From Reticulascus tulasneorum (Eukaryota; Ascomycota; Sordariomycetes; Glomerellales; Reticulascaceae): a stretch of DNA of 64,000 nt. Below are positions 35,999 to 48,513 of the stretch, piece after piece; positions within the stretch are counted from its first letter, which is position 1; each line of letters opens with the position of its first letter. The notes under the pieces were generated by a model. That model did not search any database. It saw only the letters and a program-made list of their open reading frames with translations, and was not told the DNA's origin. The stretch is taken from positions 992,001-1,056,000 of the forward strand of contig LSAX01000004.1 in the NCBI GenBank assembly GCA_001557505.1, given 5' to 3'. The translations under genes were made by a program, and so were the position numbers.

Positions 35999-37934
35999 AT
36001 GAAACCCGCCACCTCCTTGGTAGTTCCCGGCAAACGGAAGGCGTCTTACGACTCCGATGCAGACGAAATTGGGGGGTCTGGTTCCAGTACGCAAGCGAGG
36101 AAGCGCGTTCCGACCGAGATTTGGGAAGCCAAACGCCCAATCATCACGAGGTTGTATCAGGAAGAAAAGAAATCACTGAAAGAGGTCATGGAAATCATGC
36201 AAAAAGATTACCACTTCACTGCCACGTGAGTTCCGAGACATTCCCCATCCAGCATGGGATTTCATCTCATACCAAGCATGCAGCGTAAAGATGTACAAGT
36301 CAAGGATCTGGAAATGGGGGCTTGATAAAAAGCTCAAGGGGGACGAGGTGCTTGCCATCCTCCTGCTTAAGAGGGACCGGGATGCCTTGCACAAGCGCTC
36401 CGAGTTCACAATCCGGGGGAACGTCGTCGACCTCGACAACATCAACCGTTATCTCAAACGAAACCCGTCTCTAATGGCCAAGTACCGAGCTGGTCAGATG
36501 CCTAGCATCCAGACCACGCTGGAGGTCGCTTGCAGAACGCCATCCCCGCCGCCGAGTCCGAGCAGGGCCCTGGCGCCGTCGGCTGAGCTGCAGAGTGTCG
36601 AACAGGTTCTTGGCCTATTCAGAGACTACATCGACGGGTCCTTCACTGCCGGTGCGTGGTCCTGTGAGTACGACGTCGAGTGCGCCAACATTCGCTTCCA
36701 ACAAGAGGACCGCAGCAACGAGCTGTTCGAGCGGGTGATTGCGAGTTTCGCTTTGGTAAACCGATGCATGGTGAGAGGCGACAAAATTGACATCAACAGC
36801 GTGCTTGGTCCATCTTTCGAATCCCTGAAGGAGATTGTGGCCGCCGAAAGCCCCGACTTCGTGGCGCGGACGGTCTGTCTGCTCTGGTACCTGGATCGTC
36901 ATCACAAGCATGACCTTCTTCGGTTGGTGCTGGACTACCTCAGTGGACTGGTCCCAATCGTGCTGGGGCAGAATCACATCCTGACCCATATATGGCGGAG
37001 GCTAGGTGCAACCCATTTCTCGGACTACTACGAGCTCTCGATGCGGCTCTACGGGCTCCTGCTGCCTGAGATCGAGGAACGTGTGGGACCAGCAAACTAC
37101 CTGACACACCTGCTTTACAGCGACTATATCGACTGCATTTTCGCTCGGCAAGGACCAGAGGAGTGCGAGTCAATCCTGCGACGCCACCGGGTCCGCGCCG
37201 AGGCATCGGGCAAAGACCATGCCTGGCTTGGGGACATTGCGTTATCGCACGCGGCGCTTCTGGCAGCATGCAAAGAGGAAGAGGGTCGGCTCGACGAGGC
37301 AGTCGAGGTGCTGACGGCGCACATGAATGCGTATTCCATGACGGAGGAGCAGGAAGCGGCAGTGAACCTCGATCTTGGTGTCAAGTATTACCGCATGGAC
37401 AACCTCTCGGCGGCCATAACCTGTTTCAAGTCGGCGGCGAGGATAGCCCTCACAACGGATGCCGACGAACGCATATCCATGACAGCGCTTGCAAACATGG
37501 AGAAGCTGCTTTACGAGGCCGGCAAGGTGCGCAAGGCGGAGCGGGTACATCGATATCGAATGGAGCGGCTCGCGGCGTTTGCCGAGATGTCCGTCTCCAT
37601 CTCTCAGGGGCAGAGGGTGCACGACGACGAATTCACCATCGACACAGCAGACATCGTGGATCGGGATTTGCCAGAGTGGCTGTGGAAGAGCGACGAAGAC
37701 GAGGAGGCAGACGAAGGACTGATGTGGTCCGAAATCCCAGTGTGTTCGTACAGCGGGAAGACATCCCCAGAAGACTTTGGCGGAAGCTGCCCGACCTTGT
37801 CCATAGATTGGGCCGATATTTCGAATTCGACGTCGCCGGCAGTACTGTCAACCGGGATATCGCCGTTGCCGGAAGATGGCCCAGAACATGACGGATCATG
37901 TTACTTTTACCGACCTGCAGTGGAGATTGAGTAG
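35999..37934 (+). CDS. Clr5-domain protein with TPR-like repeats
   Basis: Two exons, 35999-36225 and 36284-37934, join across a 58-nt intron to encode 625 residues. Residues about 39-92 match the Clr5 domain of filamentous fungi: WEAKRPIITRLYQEE, then the K-E-V-M-E-I-M block, then the intron, then MYKSRIWKWGLDKK. A Lys/Arg-rich stretch before it may be a nuclear signal. The middle and C-terminal parts are helical and TPR-like, clearest around residues 410-510 (EAVEVLTAHMNAY, YYRMDNLSAAITCFKSAARIA). The last 100 residues are acidic. The Clr5 domain is named after a fission yeast silencing factor, and proteins of this type are numerous and diverse in Pezizomycotina; a role in chromatin or transcription is inference. 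The ATG at 35999 is the only one upstream of the domain in frame. Confidence 0.85.
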
Positions 37935-39984
37935 GGATTCAAGGCGCCGCTGCAAGGATGGGCTGGTGGCCGAGGGTTGAGTGCGACAGCCTTGTATCTA
38001 TGACAACGGTTCTGTCGCACGATGAATGGGGCTCTCAGCTGCGGAAAGGAAGTTAGTGAGTTGTGAATAGCGGGATAGAGGCGAGAGCCAGGAGGAGGAT
38101 CGGCGGCTGTGGGACTGGGACTTCGGCGCTCTCTCTTCTCATTTTCTCGGAGTTGGAAGGGAAGGACTCTACAAATAACCCTTCATGATTCGGGCTCCAT
38201 GATTGCGGTAGGATATAAGGAGGACAGCATCAAGGCGGTTTAACATTAGCAATGTAGACGGCCAGGCGTATTCGGGAGCAACACCTGTGTCGAGTTGTGG
38301 AAACACATTTTTGGATTTCAGCACATTGGAAGTTTCATATGAGTGACGTGAAATGCCAGCCGGAGGTCGTAAGGCACCTGCCTAATTACACCTAACCTGT
38401 CTTACAAACTGGAGGAAGGTATGCGGTGGCTCTTTGATGGAAGTTGCGAGTTTGGTTCAGCAAGTGCGAGCATCTCACCAATAACTGCAACCACTTTTGC
38501 CCCTAGAAGGGGGTACTCAATGAGCACAAAGTAACTTGTAGGGAGAGAGCCTGGTATCTGGACAAAACCATGTCTCAATTAAAGAACCACACAATTGGTT
38601 TCGAGTCTACGAATGGCTACTAATTGCATCTTTTGCTTTCCATACCTGGGCGCTCCTGCAGAATCACCCATTACGTAGTCAGTGGTCAGGAAGCCACGAA
38701 GGTTTATTAGTGTCTACTGTCTAGTCTGGAACAAGAGAGGAAAGCGGCTCTTTCGACCCATTCCAAAAGTAAGAACATCGAACCCAGGACTTGGCAAGCG
38801 ATCAAAGAAACGAGATACGCAAATTCCGCGAATGGAGGAAGCAAGATGGGACCGGCGCATCAAGAGAGGAGGAACTGGCAAAGACATGATGCGTCCATTC
38901 ATCCCGAACTGCAGGTGGGCATATGTCAGTCTCCTGCATCTCAAATCGGCACAATTGGCACAATTGGCACCAGCGACTAGTAATGGCTACCATTGACACT
39001 TGGGCTCTACGCCATCCCATCTCGAAAGCAGGATCTGGCTAAGTCTCCCAAGGGAGAAGTGTACGCGGCTGTCCGGGAGGCCAGACAGGCAGGTACAAGG
39101 TGCGGCCTGGGACCAATGGGCCGTGCAGCTGGACCATCGTGTCGAAAGTCGGCCAATCGAAGTGCCGCGAACGAACAAGCGGGCGTGCGACTCAAGTGAG
39201 GGAGGTGGGCCTCATTCCGGGGAGAGCGACATCAGAATGAGGGGGGCTCTTATATTGCGACTAGGCCGGTGGAGTGCCAAAAACGTCAAAGGATACAATG
39301 CGAGATGTGTTCCATGGAGCAAGGGGGTGGATATCAATCCTGGGGAAACAGGTTGGAAAAGGGGGGAGTTTCAATACCATTGCTCAACGAGACCGATTTC
39401 AGCGGAATTGATTGAGCATGTGTGGTAAGTTAGGTAAGGCCAAACGGGTGAGGCAACCGATGTCGGTGATAACCAGACTGACTGTGCACAGGACATCCCC
39501 TACCAACCCGCCCCCTTGTTGGGACAAGGAGTCATTCTGGTTATCAGGGGGGGGGGAATTGATTATATTGAAGAAGGGGAAAACAAAAGAGATACAGCAG
39601 GGCAGATCCGGAGCCTTCTAGTTAGGCGGCAGGTGCCGAAACGAAATTGATAATATGGGACGAATGACTCGTCGCGTTCAGAGATGGGGGGTTCTCTTAT
39701 CTCACCGGCCCGTACACCACAAGGCACTACGTACACAATTCACCTGCTCCAACTACCTTACCTACTACCTAGGGCAGAGTACAGACTAACTTAGCGTCGA
39801 GAACAAAGGCGGATGGCTCAAACGGCCACGGCTTTGGCCTTGCTGTAGTGAGATGGGCAAAATGGGTGGCATTAGAGTTTCATCCGCTCAAAGCGTTTTA
39901 GCAGTTGGCGTGCCACATCAATGCCTTTCATGAAACATTAGCAAACAGACGGGTTTCGACGAATGAGTCGGGTCGATCGCTTTC

Positions 39985-39997
39985 GGGGGGGGGGGGG
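39985..39997. repeat. Poly(G) run of 13
   Basis: Thirteen consecutive G in non-coding DNA; the exact length may be unreliable. Confidence 0.85.
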
Positions 39998-40710
39998 TTC
40001 GTTTCTCTGGATCCACCAAAAGTCGAGCCGGTTACCACGTTTGCCTTTTAGGACAGAGTTTAGGGTTAGGACGGAACGGCGGTAGTTAAAGTACCTTACC
40101 TATCTTAGGTTATTAGTATAGCAAAGAAGGTGATTACTGTACTTCGTAATTAAAGTTGTTTAGGTAGTAGTAGGAGAAGCAGATGGTTTTTCAGGGGCCA
40201 ACGTTCTTCAGACAAAGAAAAAGTCGGAATCCACCCCACCCTTCCGGACCCAGGCACGACGCACATGGAAAAAGTGGCACATAAATACAGCACAGAAAGG
40301 TAATGGGTCGTTTATCACGTCCCTCCTAAAGGGTAGTTGGTGGAGATGCATGCGTATCTCATCTATCCGTCTGCTGTTCGTATGCTGATAGGGAGGGAGG
40401 GTATCTGACTGTATTATGCATTATGTATGAGTAGTCCTCGCGCGGGCGTGGCCAGGCCTCTTCTCTGCTTATCGGACAGAAATGATATTGAGAAAGCAAA
40501 AAAAAAAGCCCATATCTTGGCACACTCTATGTTAACCCGTCCATCGGTGCGGCTGGCCCATCCTTGCTCCTGGCTCCTTGCAAGGTAACTTCAACGTACA
40601 TATCCTCCGTACAGGCGTCGATAGCCGTACCTTACTACGTAATTATGTATGTGGTCTAGGTAGGGGTCCTCCTCTTCTCCTTCTCGCCTCCGGGCTCGGG
40701 CTACGCGCCG

Positions 40711-40728
40711 CTGCTGCTGCTGCTGCTG
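40711..40728. repeat. (CTG)6 trinucleotide run
   Basis: Six perfect CTG units in non-coding DNA. Confidence 0.9.
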
Positions 40729-40976
40729 CGGTGGGCTGCGCTGTAACGTAATATCGGACAGGGCCTCATCACGGTATCACATCACCTAGACTGAGGTACC
40801 TATCCATTCCCACCCCATGCAAGCGTCCATCCCACGAGTTCCGGAACATCCACGGGGGAGCATATCCTGTCAATTGTACTCCGTATGTAATTACGTATCA
40901 TTCAGTCCTGACCTGCCCCCTCCGTGAGGCTGGGTCACAAGGCGTGTGTGGTGGTCACTAGGTACAGATGGTACTG

Positions 40977-41050
40977 TAGGTAGGTAGGTAGGTAGTTAGG
41001 TAGTTAGGTAGGTAGGTAGTTAGGTAGGTAGGTAGTTAGTTAGGTAGTTG
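40977..41050. repeat. TAGG/TAGT tetranucleotide array
   Basis: About 74 bp made almost entirely of TAGG with interspersed TAGT units. The surrounding non-coding DNA is also rich in TAGGTA and TACGTA words. Confidence 0.9.
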
Positions 41051-42087
41051 GCTCTGCTGCCCGTAACTGGAAGAAATCCAAAAAAAAAACAATCCCCCCC
41101 CTCCCTCTGAGGCGCCTTCTGCTGCTTGCGCTGTGCCTGGAAGCCCGTTCCCTGCCTTACCAACCACTGCGACATGGCCTTACCGGATTGGAGCATCTGC
41201 ATCGTCAAAATCCCGCTGTCACGGAAGATAGTTCCAGGAACAACGGGCTTGTGACACATCGTCTCCTCCCCCTCCCCCCCCCCCCCCAGGATTTATGTGC
41301 TTCCCTGACCGGTACCGTCACACAAGAATATCAAGATATACTGTTCACGGCATTCATTCCTATCTTGCGGCCCCAGTTCATTTCGAGTGTGGATCTTTTA
41401 TCATTCCCCAATCATTGGGTGCGTCCGTCCTCGATCAAATCCAACCCGAACCAAAACCAAACCAAACCAAACAGCACGTTCCTCCCAGCCAGCAGTGTGA
41501 GAGTCGGTACCACCAAGCGGCCTTGCATCTATAGAAACCAAGCCTGCCAACCACCCACCACAGCACACACACACATATCATATGCAGTTACGGACTACTT
41601 CCGTACCTACTAGGCGAAAGTACGTAGTTTAGCTAGCTAGCAGCTATTAGCTTCGTGCCGGACCAACTCCCAATTTCTCGATATCCAATCCCAAGCCCAT
41701 CATATTCAATCAAATCCGTACCGTCGAATCCGAGTCTCGCCCGTTTTACGAGTTTGCCCCAATCCACACATCCCACTCCTTTCGACAGATACATACATAC
41801 GGACTACATACATGCATACATCCCATCCTATTCCCGTACTCTATCTGCTCTGCTCTGCTCCCCACTTCAACACGCTCACTACTGCGGACCAGGAGAGAGC
41901 TTGTCTCTGCCCGCTTCTAGAGCGCTCCGTTTGCTGCCCCTCCAGCATAGCCTCTAATAAAGCCTCCCCATGCTCTCGTCATAGCCCGCCCTCGAATCTC
42001 ACTCCCGGCCCCTAGGTAGTTAGTCTGCTTCTATTCTTTTCTTCCGGGTCCTCGCCCTCACTCACCGCATCTCTCGCCCTCTTCCTT

Positions 42088-42147
42088 TCCTCCTCCTCCT
42101 CCTCCTCCTCCTCCTCCTCCTCCTCCTCCTCCTCCTCCTCCTCCTCC
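42088..42147. repeat. (TCC)20 trinucleotide microsatellite
   Basis: Twenty perfect TCC units, 413 bp upstream of the kinase start and probably in its leader or promoter. The minus-strand frame through it is a poly-Arg artefact. Confidence 0.95.
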
Positions 42148-42327
42148 TTGTCGTCTTTTCCCTCCTCCCTACTCCCGCCGTGGGGTTTCCCTTTGAAATC
42201 CCCCGACGCGAGCTTGCCCCCCCTCCCAGCGCAATTCGAGGGCTCATCCGCATCTTCGGACGCTTCTTTCAGCTGTGAGCACCCTCCATGTCTACCTTAT
42301 GGTTGTCCTGCCCGCCAAAGAAAAAAA

Positions 42328-42375
42328 ATGCGCCTTGCTATCTTGGATGACTGCCACCCTAGGGCTGCATACTGA
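42328..42375 (+). promoter_or_regulatory. Upstream open reading frame in the kinase leader
   Basis: An ATG after an A8 stretch opens a 15-residue frame (MRLAILDDCHPRAAY) that ends 185 bp before the kinase ATG. If the mRNA starts upstream, this could dampen translation. The transcript start is not known. Confidence 0.3.
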
Positions 42376-42559
42376 CGTGAGCTCCAAAGGCGTCCCACTC
42401 TCCAGATAGCTTGCCTGCTCTCTATCGAGCTGCGTCTGCGAATCGCTGTCCGACGCCACCCCCCCTTCGAACGACAATACAACCGACGCTACTCATCCCT
42501 TCCGCGACTCCCACAAGGTAGCGGTCCCGGGTGCTGTAGCCAAAATATCGCATACAATC

Positions 42560-44822
42560 ATGACCAACAAACCACCCCAATCCTTGCCATCAGACCGAGA
42601 CCACCAGCAGGTGCATGCAGAGCGGACCTCGAACAACCCAAACCTAATACACCCACTCGCCGCCACCCTCAATGCACAACATGCAGCTCTCAACAACGAC
42701 ATCGCCGTATCCTTCTCCTCGAATCCTCAGATCCAATTCCGCACTCATACGATAGCACCCTCCCCTCCGCTTTCCGATCCCTCTTCCAACAGTCCCCCCT
42801 CAGCCTCATCCTCAGGCCAGAGGCAGAACCCGAGCCCGCTTAGCAGTGGCAACACACTTCGTATCCAGACCGACTCGCACCCCTCCTCGATACGAACGGA
42901 ACTGCATAATAGCCTTGCGACCCTCGCCTCCAGCCGGCCCGGCCTGGGCGGCGTTCAGCGCAAGGTTTCGTCCTCCAGTCTCAGGCCTGTATCGAGGACG
43001 CCCAGCTTCAAGAAGGCCATTGCTAATACCATTGGCACTGCTTCGGCCGCGAGCTCGTGCTACCCGAGTCCAATAATCACAGCCATGGGCGACGTCACGC
43101 CGCTCCCGTCACCTTTGCTCTCGAGCGACTCTCCGGGGCCGTGGAATCGACACGGCCCTCGCTCGCCAACCCGAGAAAACGCGCCGCTAGTCTCACCTGA
43201 CTCGGTGCTGGTTTCGGCTGCCGGCGAGTCAATCGCCTCTGCACTTGCCAACGCGTCGAAGCGCAAAGTTTACGCTGGACTCCTTGCCGCAGAAGATCCT
43301 GACGGGACTGGTGCGCCGCCTGGACACGATCACAAGCAGCAGCATGGCCGAAATAGAAGCATCAGCGAGTACATCCCCGATCCGATGTTGATCCCACGGC
43401 GACAAATCACGGTGTCTGGGTCGCATCTCAAGCCGCTCGACACCTCAGAAAGCACCCTCGAGCCGCATATACGGCGAGAGCTGAACCTCGCAGAGTCTCG
43501 CGGCTTGACACCTACGGTCACACAACCACCGACCCCGCCACCGAGTGAGTCCTCGAGAGATACCGGGGACTCCGCAGCTGTGAGCAAACCGAAACCTTCG
43601 CGATACGAGCACTTCGAGGCCTACGGGCGGCATGATCGCAAGAGACGGCGTTGGAGAGCACTCAAACTACTGGGCCAGGGAACCTTCAGCCGGGTGATGC
43701 TGGCAACCAGCCAAATGAGCAGCGAGGAGGACGACTACCCGACCACGCTACAATCTGGGGCGTTAACGCCGATATCAGACAAGACGCAGCCGGACAGAAA
43801 AACACTCGTGGCCGTCAAAGTCTGTGAGCATGGCCCGCGAGGCGGCGCGAGCGAAGACAGAATCGAAATGAGCCTGAAACGCGAGCTGGAGCTGCTGCAA
43901 AGCATTCACCATCCCTCGTTGGTCGATCTCAAGGCGTGGAATATCGAACCGACGAGGGCCATCTTGGTATTGAGCTACTGCCCTGGAGGAGATCTGTTTG
44001 ATGTTGCCACGTCACATCGGGACCTCCTTGTGCCTGCGCTATTACGACGGATGTTTGCCGAGTTGGTAGGCGCAGTGCAATATCTACATGAGCGGAGGAT
44101 CGTGCATAGAGATATCAAGCTCGAGAGTAAGTTTGCTTGCGTCCGATTTTCTCCTTATTCGTCCCGTCTTGTTCTCCACATTTTCTTGCCCAACGCCATC
44201 ACGACTCTTTATATCAGTCAAAGGCCAGGACTAACGTTATATAGACGTCCTCGTCAACCTGCCAGCCTCCGAGCTAGCAGACGCATCAACAGATTGGGCC
44301 ACATACCCGCACTCAATCATCACGCTTACCGATCTCGGCCTTTCCCGCCGCATAGCCGACGACGAGAAGCTCGAAACCCGGTGCGGCTCAGACGACTACG
44401 CCGCCCCGGAAGTCATCATGGGCCAACCCTACGACGGCCGCGCAACGGATGCCTGGTCGCTGGGAGTCCTGCTCTACGCCCTCCTCGAGACCAGACTGCC
44501 ATTCGACCCGAACCCGGGAATGAGCGACGCACACCGCATGCGAAGTCGAACAAGCCACCGCATCGCCCGTGTCGAGTGGCGATGGATCGAGTACGCAGGT
44601 GAAGACGGCGACCACGAAGGGAGCATCGCCAAATTCGAGGAAAAGGGGCTCCTCGGGGCCATGGAGATCACGGAGGGGCTCCTGAAGCGAGCCAGGAGCC
44701 GGTGGGGGATGGACAAGGTCCTGGGGATAGAATGGGTCAAGGGCGCGATCCAGGTCGAGGGGGGGATCCGGTTCCGCGAGGAGAAAGAGGGGGAGGAAGT
44801 GCTATCACCACAGGGCCAGTAA
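42560..44822 (+). CDS. Serine/threonine protein kinase with long disordered N-terminus
   Basis: Two exons, 42560-44126 and 44245-44822, encode 714 residues; the 118-nt intron has a GTAAGT donor, a CTAAC branch site and an ATATAG acceptor. The first 360 residues are Ser/Pro-rich and disordered, with many SP and TP sites. The kinase domain follows: Gly-rich loop GQGTFS at 372-377, VAVK with Lys420, catalytic HRD with Asp518, NVLV after the intron, and metal-binding Asp552 in DLG rather than DFG. The activation segment ends GSDDYAAPEVIMG, then DAWSLGVLLYALLE. All catalytic residues needed for activity are present. An insert of about 25 residues sits between the Gly-rich loop and Lys420, and another before DLG. 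The specific subfamily is uncertain; budding yeast kinases with disordered N-termini are the closest type I can suggest. Confidence 0.9.
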
Positions 44823-45327
44823 AATACTTATGATAAATGGATTTTTTGGGAGGACATTTTAAAAAAGCGATGTATGACTAGGTGGGGGAAAGATGGCTGG
44901 ATGCCACAGCGCAAGTACTGCCACTGGGGGCCGGTAGTTCACACATCCAGCGCGGCGCATTCACTTACAAGTAGATATGGATGGATTAGGCCAGCGATGG
45001 TGTTTGGATAGGAGTTATGAATAGAACGCCCATCCCGTGTTCAGACCCTGATCACTCGCTCAGTTTCCCTCTTGGGGGTACCATGTTTTGCAGATATAGG
45101 GCTGCTCGTCATTTCCATGAAGACGATACTTGGCCGTACAAATCTGTATTGCCTTGTAACGCACACTTGCGTCTTCTACGGAGTGGACGTGTATTGTTAT
45201 TCACATCCAGTTGCAATAGGAGGACAAAGAGAAGTTGTAGAGTTCGTCTCATTATGCATTAGGTGACTAAACAGGTGGACGCTACACAGCTTACACAGGT
45301 TCATATACCACAAGAACCCGTGGTCGT
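44823..45327. other. Convergent intergenic region
   Basis: About 0.5 kb between the 3' ends of the kinase gene (+) and the rhamnosidase gene (-). No gene seen. Confidence 0.7.
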
Positions 45328-47417
45328 CTAACAGCTCACGAGCCGGCATCCCTCCCCATGGATAACCGTCCTCCCGGCTCCCAGCGCATCCCCCTCCTCC
45401 CACGCCACCCCGTTGACCAGAAGAACCGCACAGACCCACGGCAGCTCCAGCTTCCCCGTCAGCCCCTCGGGCGTGACCAGCACCGCGTCGACGGTCCTCG
45501 CCGCGCCCTTCCCCTTGATGTCCAGCACGGCCTCGAAGTCGCCCAGCGGGGAGACGTAGCCGGTCCTCAGCTGCGTCAGGTCGCCCGGCTGCGGGCGGAA
45601 CACCCACCTGCCCAGGCTGACGATCTCCAGGCCGACGGCCTTGAAGCTCAGCGCCTGCGTCGGCCCCGTCGACCAGCTGTGGCTGAGGCTCGTGTACGCG
45701 GCGTCGTAGTTGTACGCGCGCATGGAGCGGTAGTACAGCGAGCCGTTGGACGACATGCCCTCGTTGAGCGTCGTGCCCGTCATGAGCGGCGAGTCGAGCA
45801 TGTAGCCCCATGTGCGGCGCATCAGCGCGAGCGCCGTGGCCGGCTTGCCGGCGACGTAGTGCGCGAGCACTTCGATGCTGGAGATGAAGCTGGAGATGGT
45901 GTCGGGCAGCTCGGGCGTGACGGGGCCGATGGCGTTCCAGTTGCCGATGAGGGCGGTGGAGACGGCGGCGGCTTGGGACGGGGAGGTGGTGAGGTTGTAG
46001 AGCACGGCGAGGGCGTTGCCGTCCTGCGGGAAGAGCAGCGCGCCCGCCGCGGTCTCGTTGTCGCGGAAGAGGCTCACGCTGGAGTCCCAGAGGATGCGGT
46101 TGAAGGACGCCTTCAGCTTGTCGGCGGCTGTTCCCCATGATTCGGCTTGCGCTGCCCGGCCATTACTATTGAAGGGGTTAGTTCGTGCCTACTAAATAAT
46201 CACAGGAAGGTCTATACGTACGCCTCGGTAGCGGTGTCGGCCGCAAGTGACGAGAGGGTCGAGAGGACGTGGTAATCCAGCGCATTCAAGGCGCTGTTGT
46301 ACCCCCCGCCCCCCAGACGAGCCCAATCGTTGTCGTTCAGCTGCTTGTGCATTCCATCCTCCTCGTCCAGGGACCCCATAATGTACTCGGTGCCCGCAGT
46401 GATGTTTGCCCACGAGGCATCCAACCAAGCAAGGTCGCCCGTGAAGATGGCGTAGTTGTAGCACGCAATCAGAGTCCAGGAGTGGTACGTATCGCTTTTT
46501 GCGCCATTGCGGAACGAGTTGGTGGAAGGGCCGGCGTACGGGAGCAGGCCGGTCGTCTTGTTCTGGTAAAAGAACATGTTCTCGATGGAGTAGTACACCG
46601 ACTCCAAGCCTACATGGCCCAATCCGAGGAAGGCGGTTGTGCCCGCAATCCCGAGGTCGCCGGGCCAGACGGCGCGGTCTCTCTTGGCACCGTCGAGGAT
46701 CATTGGCCCGTCTATTCCCAGAGAGTTGTTGTAGGCCCAGCCGTTCTTCACCTGAGGCAACCAACGTCCTGTGTTCGGCGTGGCAATGTTGGTCTGGGCC
46801 GTGAAGACACCGGCGTACCAGATTCGAACGAGGGTATCGTCCTCTGGAGTGTAGAAGTGGCCGGCGTACTCGCTGGGGTCCTCTTGAGATGGGGAATAAC
46901 CGAGCGCGCACGTCATGTCTGAAATAGTAACGTCTTGGAACGCGTGGACTGTGACATACTTGAAGCCGCCACGGAACCTCTCGATCGGCACGGTATAAGC
47001 GTATGAGCCGGTCGGAACGGTCACGTTCAACGCCTTGTCGTAGTCTTGAGACGCGATAGAGCCCGTATCATCCGAGATGGCACGTACGTAGGAGGGCGAT
47101 TCCGCAAACGCGAGCGAGAACTGGAGACCCTCAGAGGACGTCTCGGTATTCATGCTGAGCCAGCCGCCGACGTAGCCAAAGTCCAGCGAGATCTGGGAGC
47201 CAGCATGCATGTTCAGGATGTATCCCCCGTCGTCGGCGAAGTAGATGACGGCATCCCCGGAGATGGCCTTTATGCTCTTGGGCGAGATTGTTCGCGAGGT
47301 AGGGCTGTTGATGTAAGCTTCCCAGGGCTTCGCATCATCTCTTGCCCTCAGAGCTGACGTCGCCAGGAAGAGCGTGGAAGCGAGAGTTGTCCATCGCAAG
47401 AGCTGGAATCGTGCCAT
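45328..47417 (-). CDS. Secreted GH78-type alpha-L-rhamnosidase
   Basis: Two exons, 47417-46222 and 46165-45328, joined across a 56-nt intron (GTACGT donor, CAATAG acceptor), encode 677 residues. The N-terminus is a signal peptide (hydrophobic core at about 8-22, then ALRARDD), so the enzyme is probably secreted. Known family: GH78 enzymes hydrolyse terminal alpha-L-rhamnose from plant glycosides and pectin side chains. Seen: a beta-rich N-terminal region to about 190, then a six-hairpin barrel with DGAKRDRAVWPGDL at 242-255, the acidic motif region typical of GH78, later aromatic blocks (HSWTLIACYNYAIF, NDNDWARLGGGG, TLNEGMSSNGSLY) and a C-terminal beta region. Several Asn-x-Ser/Thr sites fit secretion. 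The length agrees with short fungal GH78 enzymes that lack extra N-terminal domains. Substrate preference cannot be told. Confidence 0.85.
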
Positions 47418-48513
47418 AGTGAAGAGCGGAACGTCAGTATCAGCTTAGAAGACCGTTGGTATCCTCCCACGCACCCCCGATCCAGGTGTATTAAGGGAAC
47501 CCATAGCTTAAATAGCCACACGAAGCATCGAATCCCAAGTCTGAAGCGGATGCGGGTATCCTTGGTTGGAATTGGAGCTAGACTCCACGATATGCACTGT
47601 CAGATTGGTATTGAGGGGGACATCGGGGTAAACCTGGAGCGAGAAGCTCCTCGGGTTACACGGGGCAGTAGCTCAATCCGTGGTAGCTTGGCCTACCCCG
47701 GACTTTTGGAGGCAAAATATGGAGTCGTCCAACAGTTTTCCCCTTCTCCAGGTCCCCGAGCTCACTAGATCCAAGGACGTACGAATATAGCGTTGTGGCG
47801 TGATGACCTCAGCCCCTCATCCAAGATAGCGCCAAGGAAACCTAGGTGTATCTACCAGCGAGCCCATGTCATCCCAACGGCGCACAAGAACATTTTCCCA
47901 GACCAATACCCATGTTACGCGACGGATGATCCATAATATTAGCGTAGCCGACGAGAAGGATCGATATCATATGGTCGATCGCAAGCGGAGGTGGGGTTCA
48001 GAGCCTTTTGCGTCGGCTGTCTCGTAAGAGGCATCGAATCAGATAACTGCTAGTAAGAACTGCTGTATATGCAAGGTACGCTACGTAGTACGCTCTCGGC
48101 TCACGCTCTCGGCTACCAAGATGATGTCCATCACAGGTCAGGCTGTGGAAGGAAACTAGTTGGGACGTTGGCTTGATGCCATCATTTACAGAGGCAAATT
48201 CACCAAGACAATAAAACATGAAGCCAACGGGCTTATACAACACAACATGTCACAGTCAACTCGAATGGGAAAAGCGTAGTTACGATTTCTAAACCGGTTT
48301 ATTCCCTTCTGCGCATCTCTACCTCATCTGTCTCATAATCATGACGAGCTAGCTAGAATACACCCATAGCGATTTATGGGATAAGGGGGAATTATGGTGC
48401 TGAAGTGTGCGATCCAGATGGAGAACATGCCAGGTCCAAGGGGTGGCACAAAAACCGAAAAACCGTCAAACTCCAATGAACTTTTCTGGTATCCCGTTAT
48501 TGATCCCAACCAT
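47418..48513. other. Intergenic region, rhamnosidase promoter and hsp90 3' flank
   Basis: About 1.1 kb between two minus-strand genes. No gene seen. The part nearest 47418 should hold the rhamnosidase promoter. Confidence 0.6.

Larger units (their letters stand above)
37935..42559. other. 4.6-kb gene-poor stretch and kinase leader
   Basis: No gene is supported between the Clr5-domain gene and the kinase gene. The interval holds a 13-G run, a (CTG)6, a TAGG array and a (TCC)20 (listed separately). From about 41.2 kb the DNA is strongly pyrimidine-rich, which fits a long promoter and leader for the kinase gene; an upstream open frame at 42328 is listed. Confidence 0.5.

Noticed and set aside
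42062..42253. Minus-strand poly-arginine frame
   Set aside because: It is only the translation of the (TCC)20 microsatellite.
45358..46140. 260-codon plus-strand frame antisense to the rhamnosidase
   Set aside because: Arg/Ala/Val-rich shadow caused by high G+C at third codon positions of the real gene.
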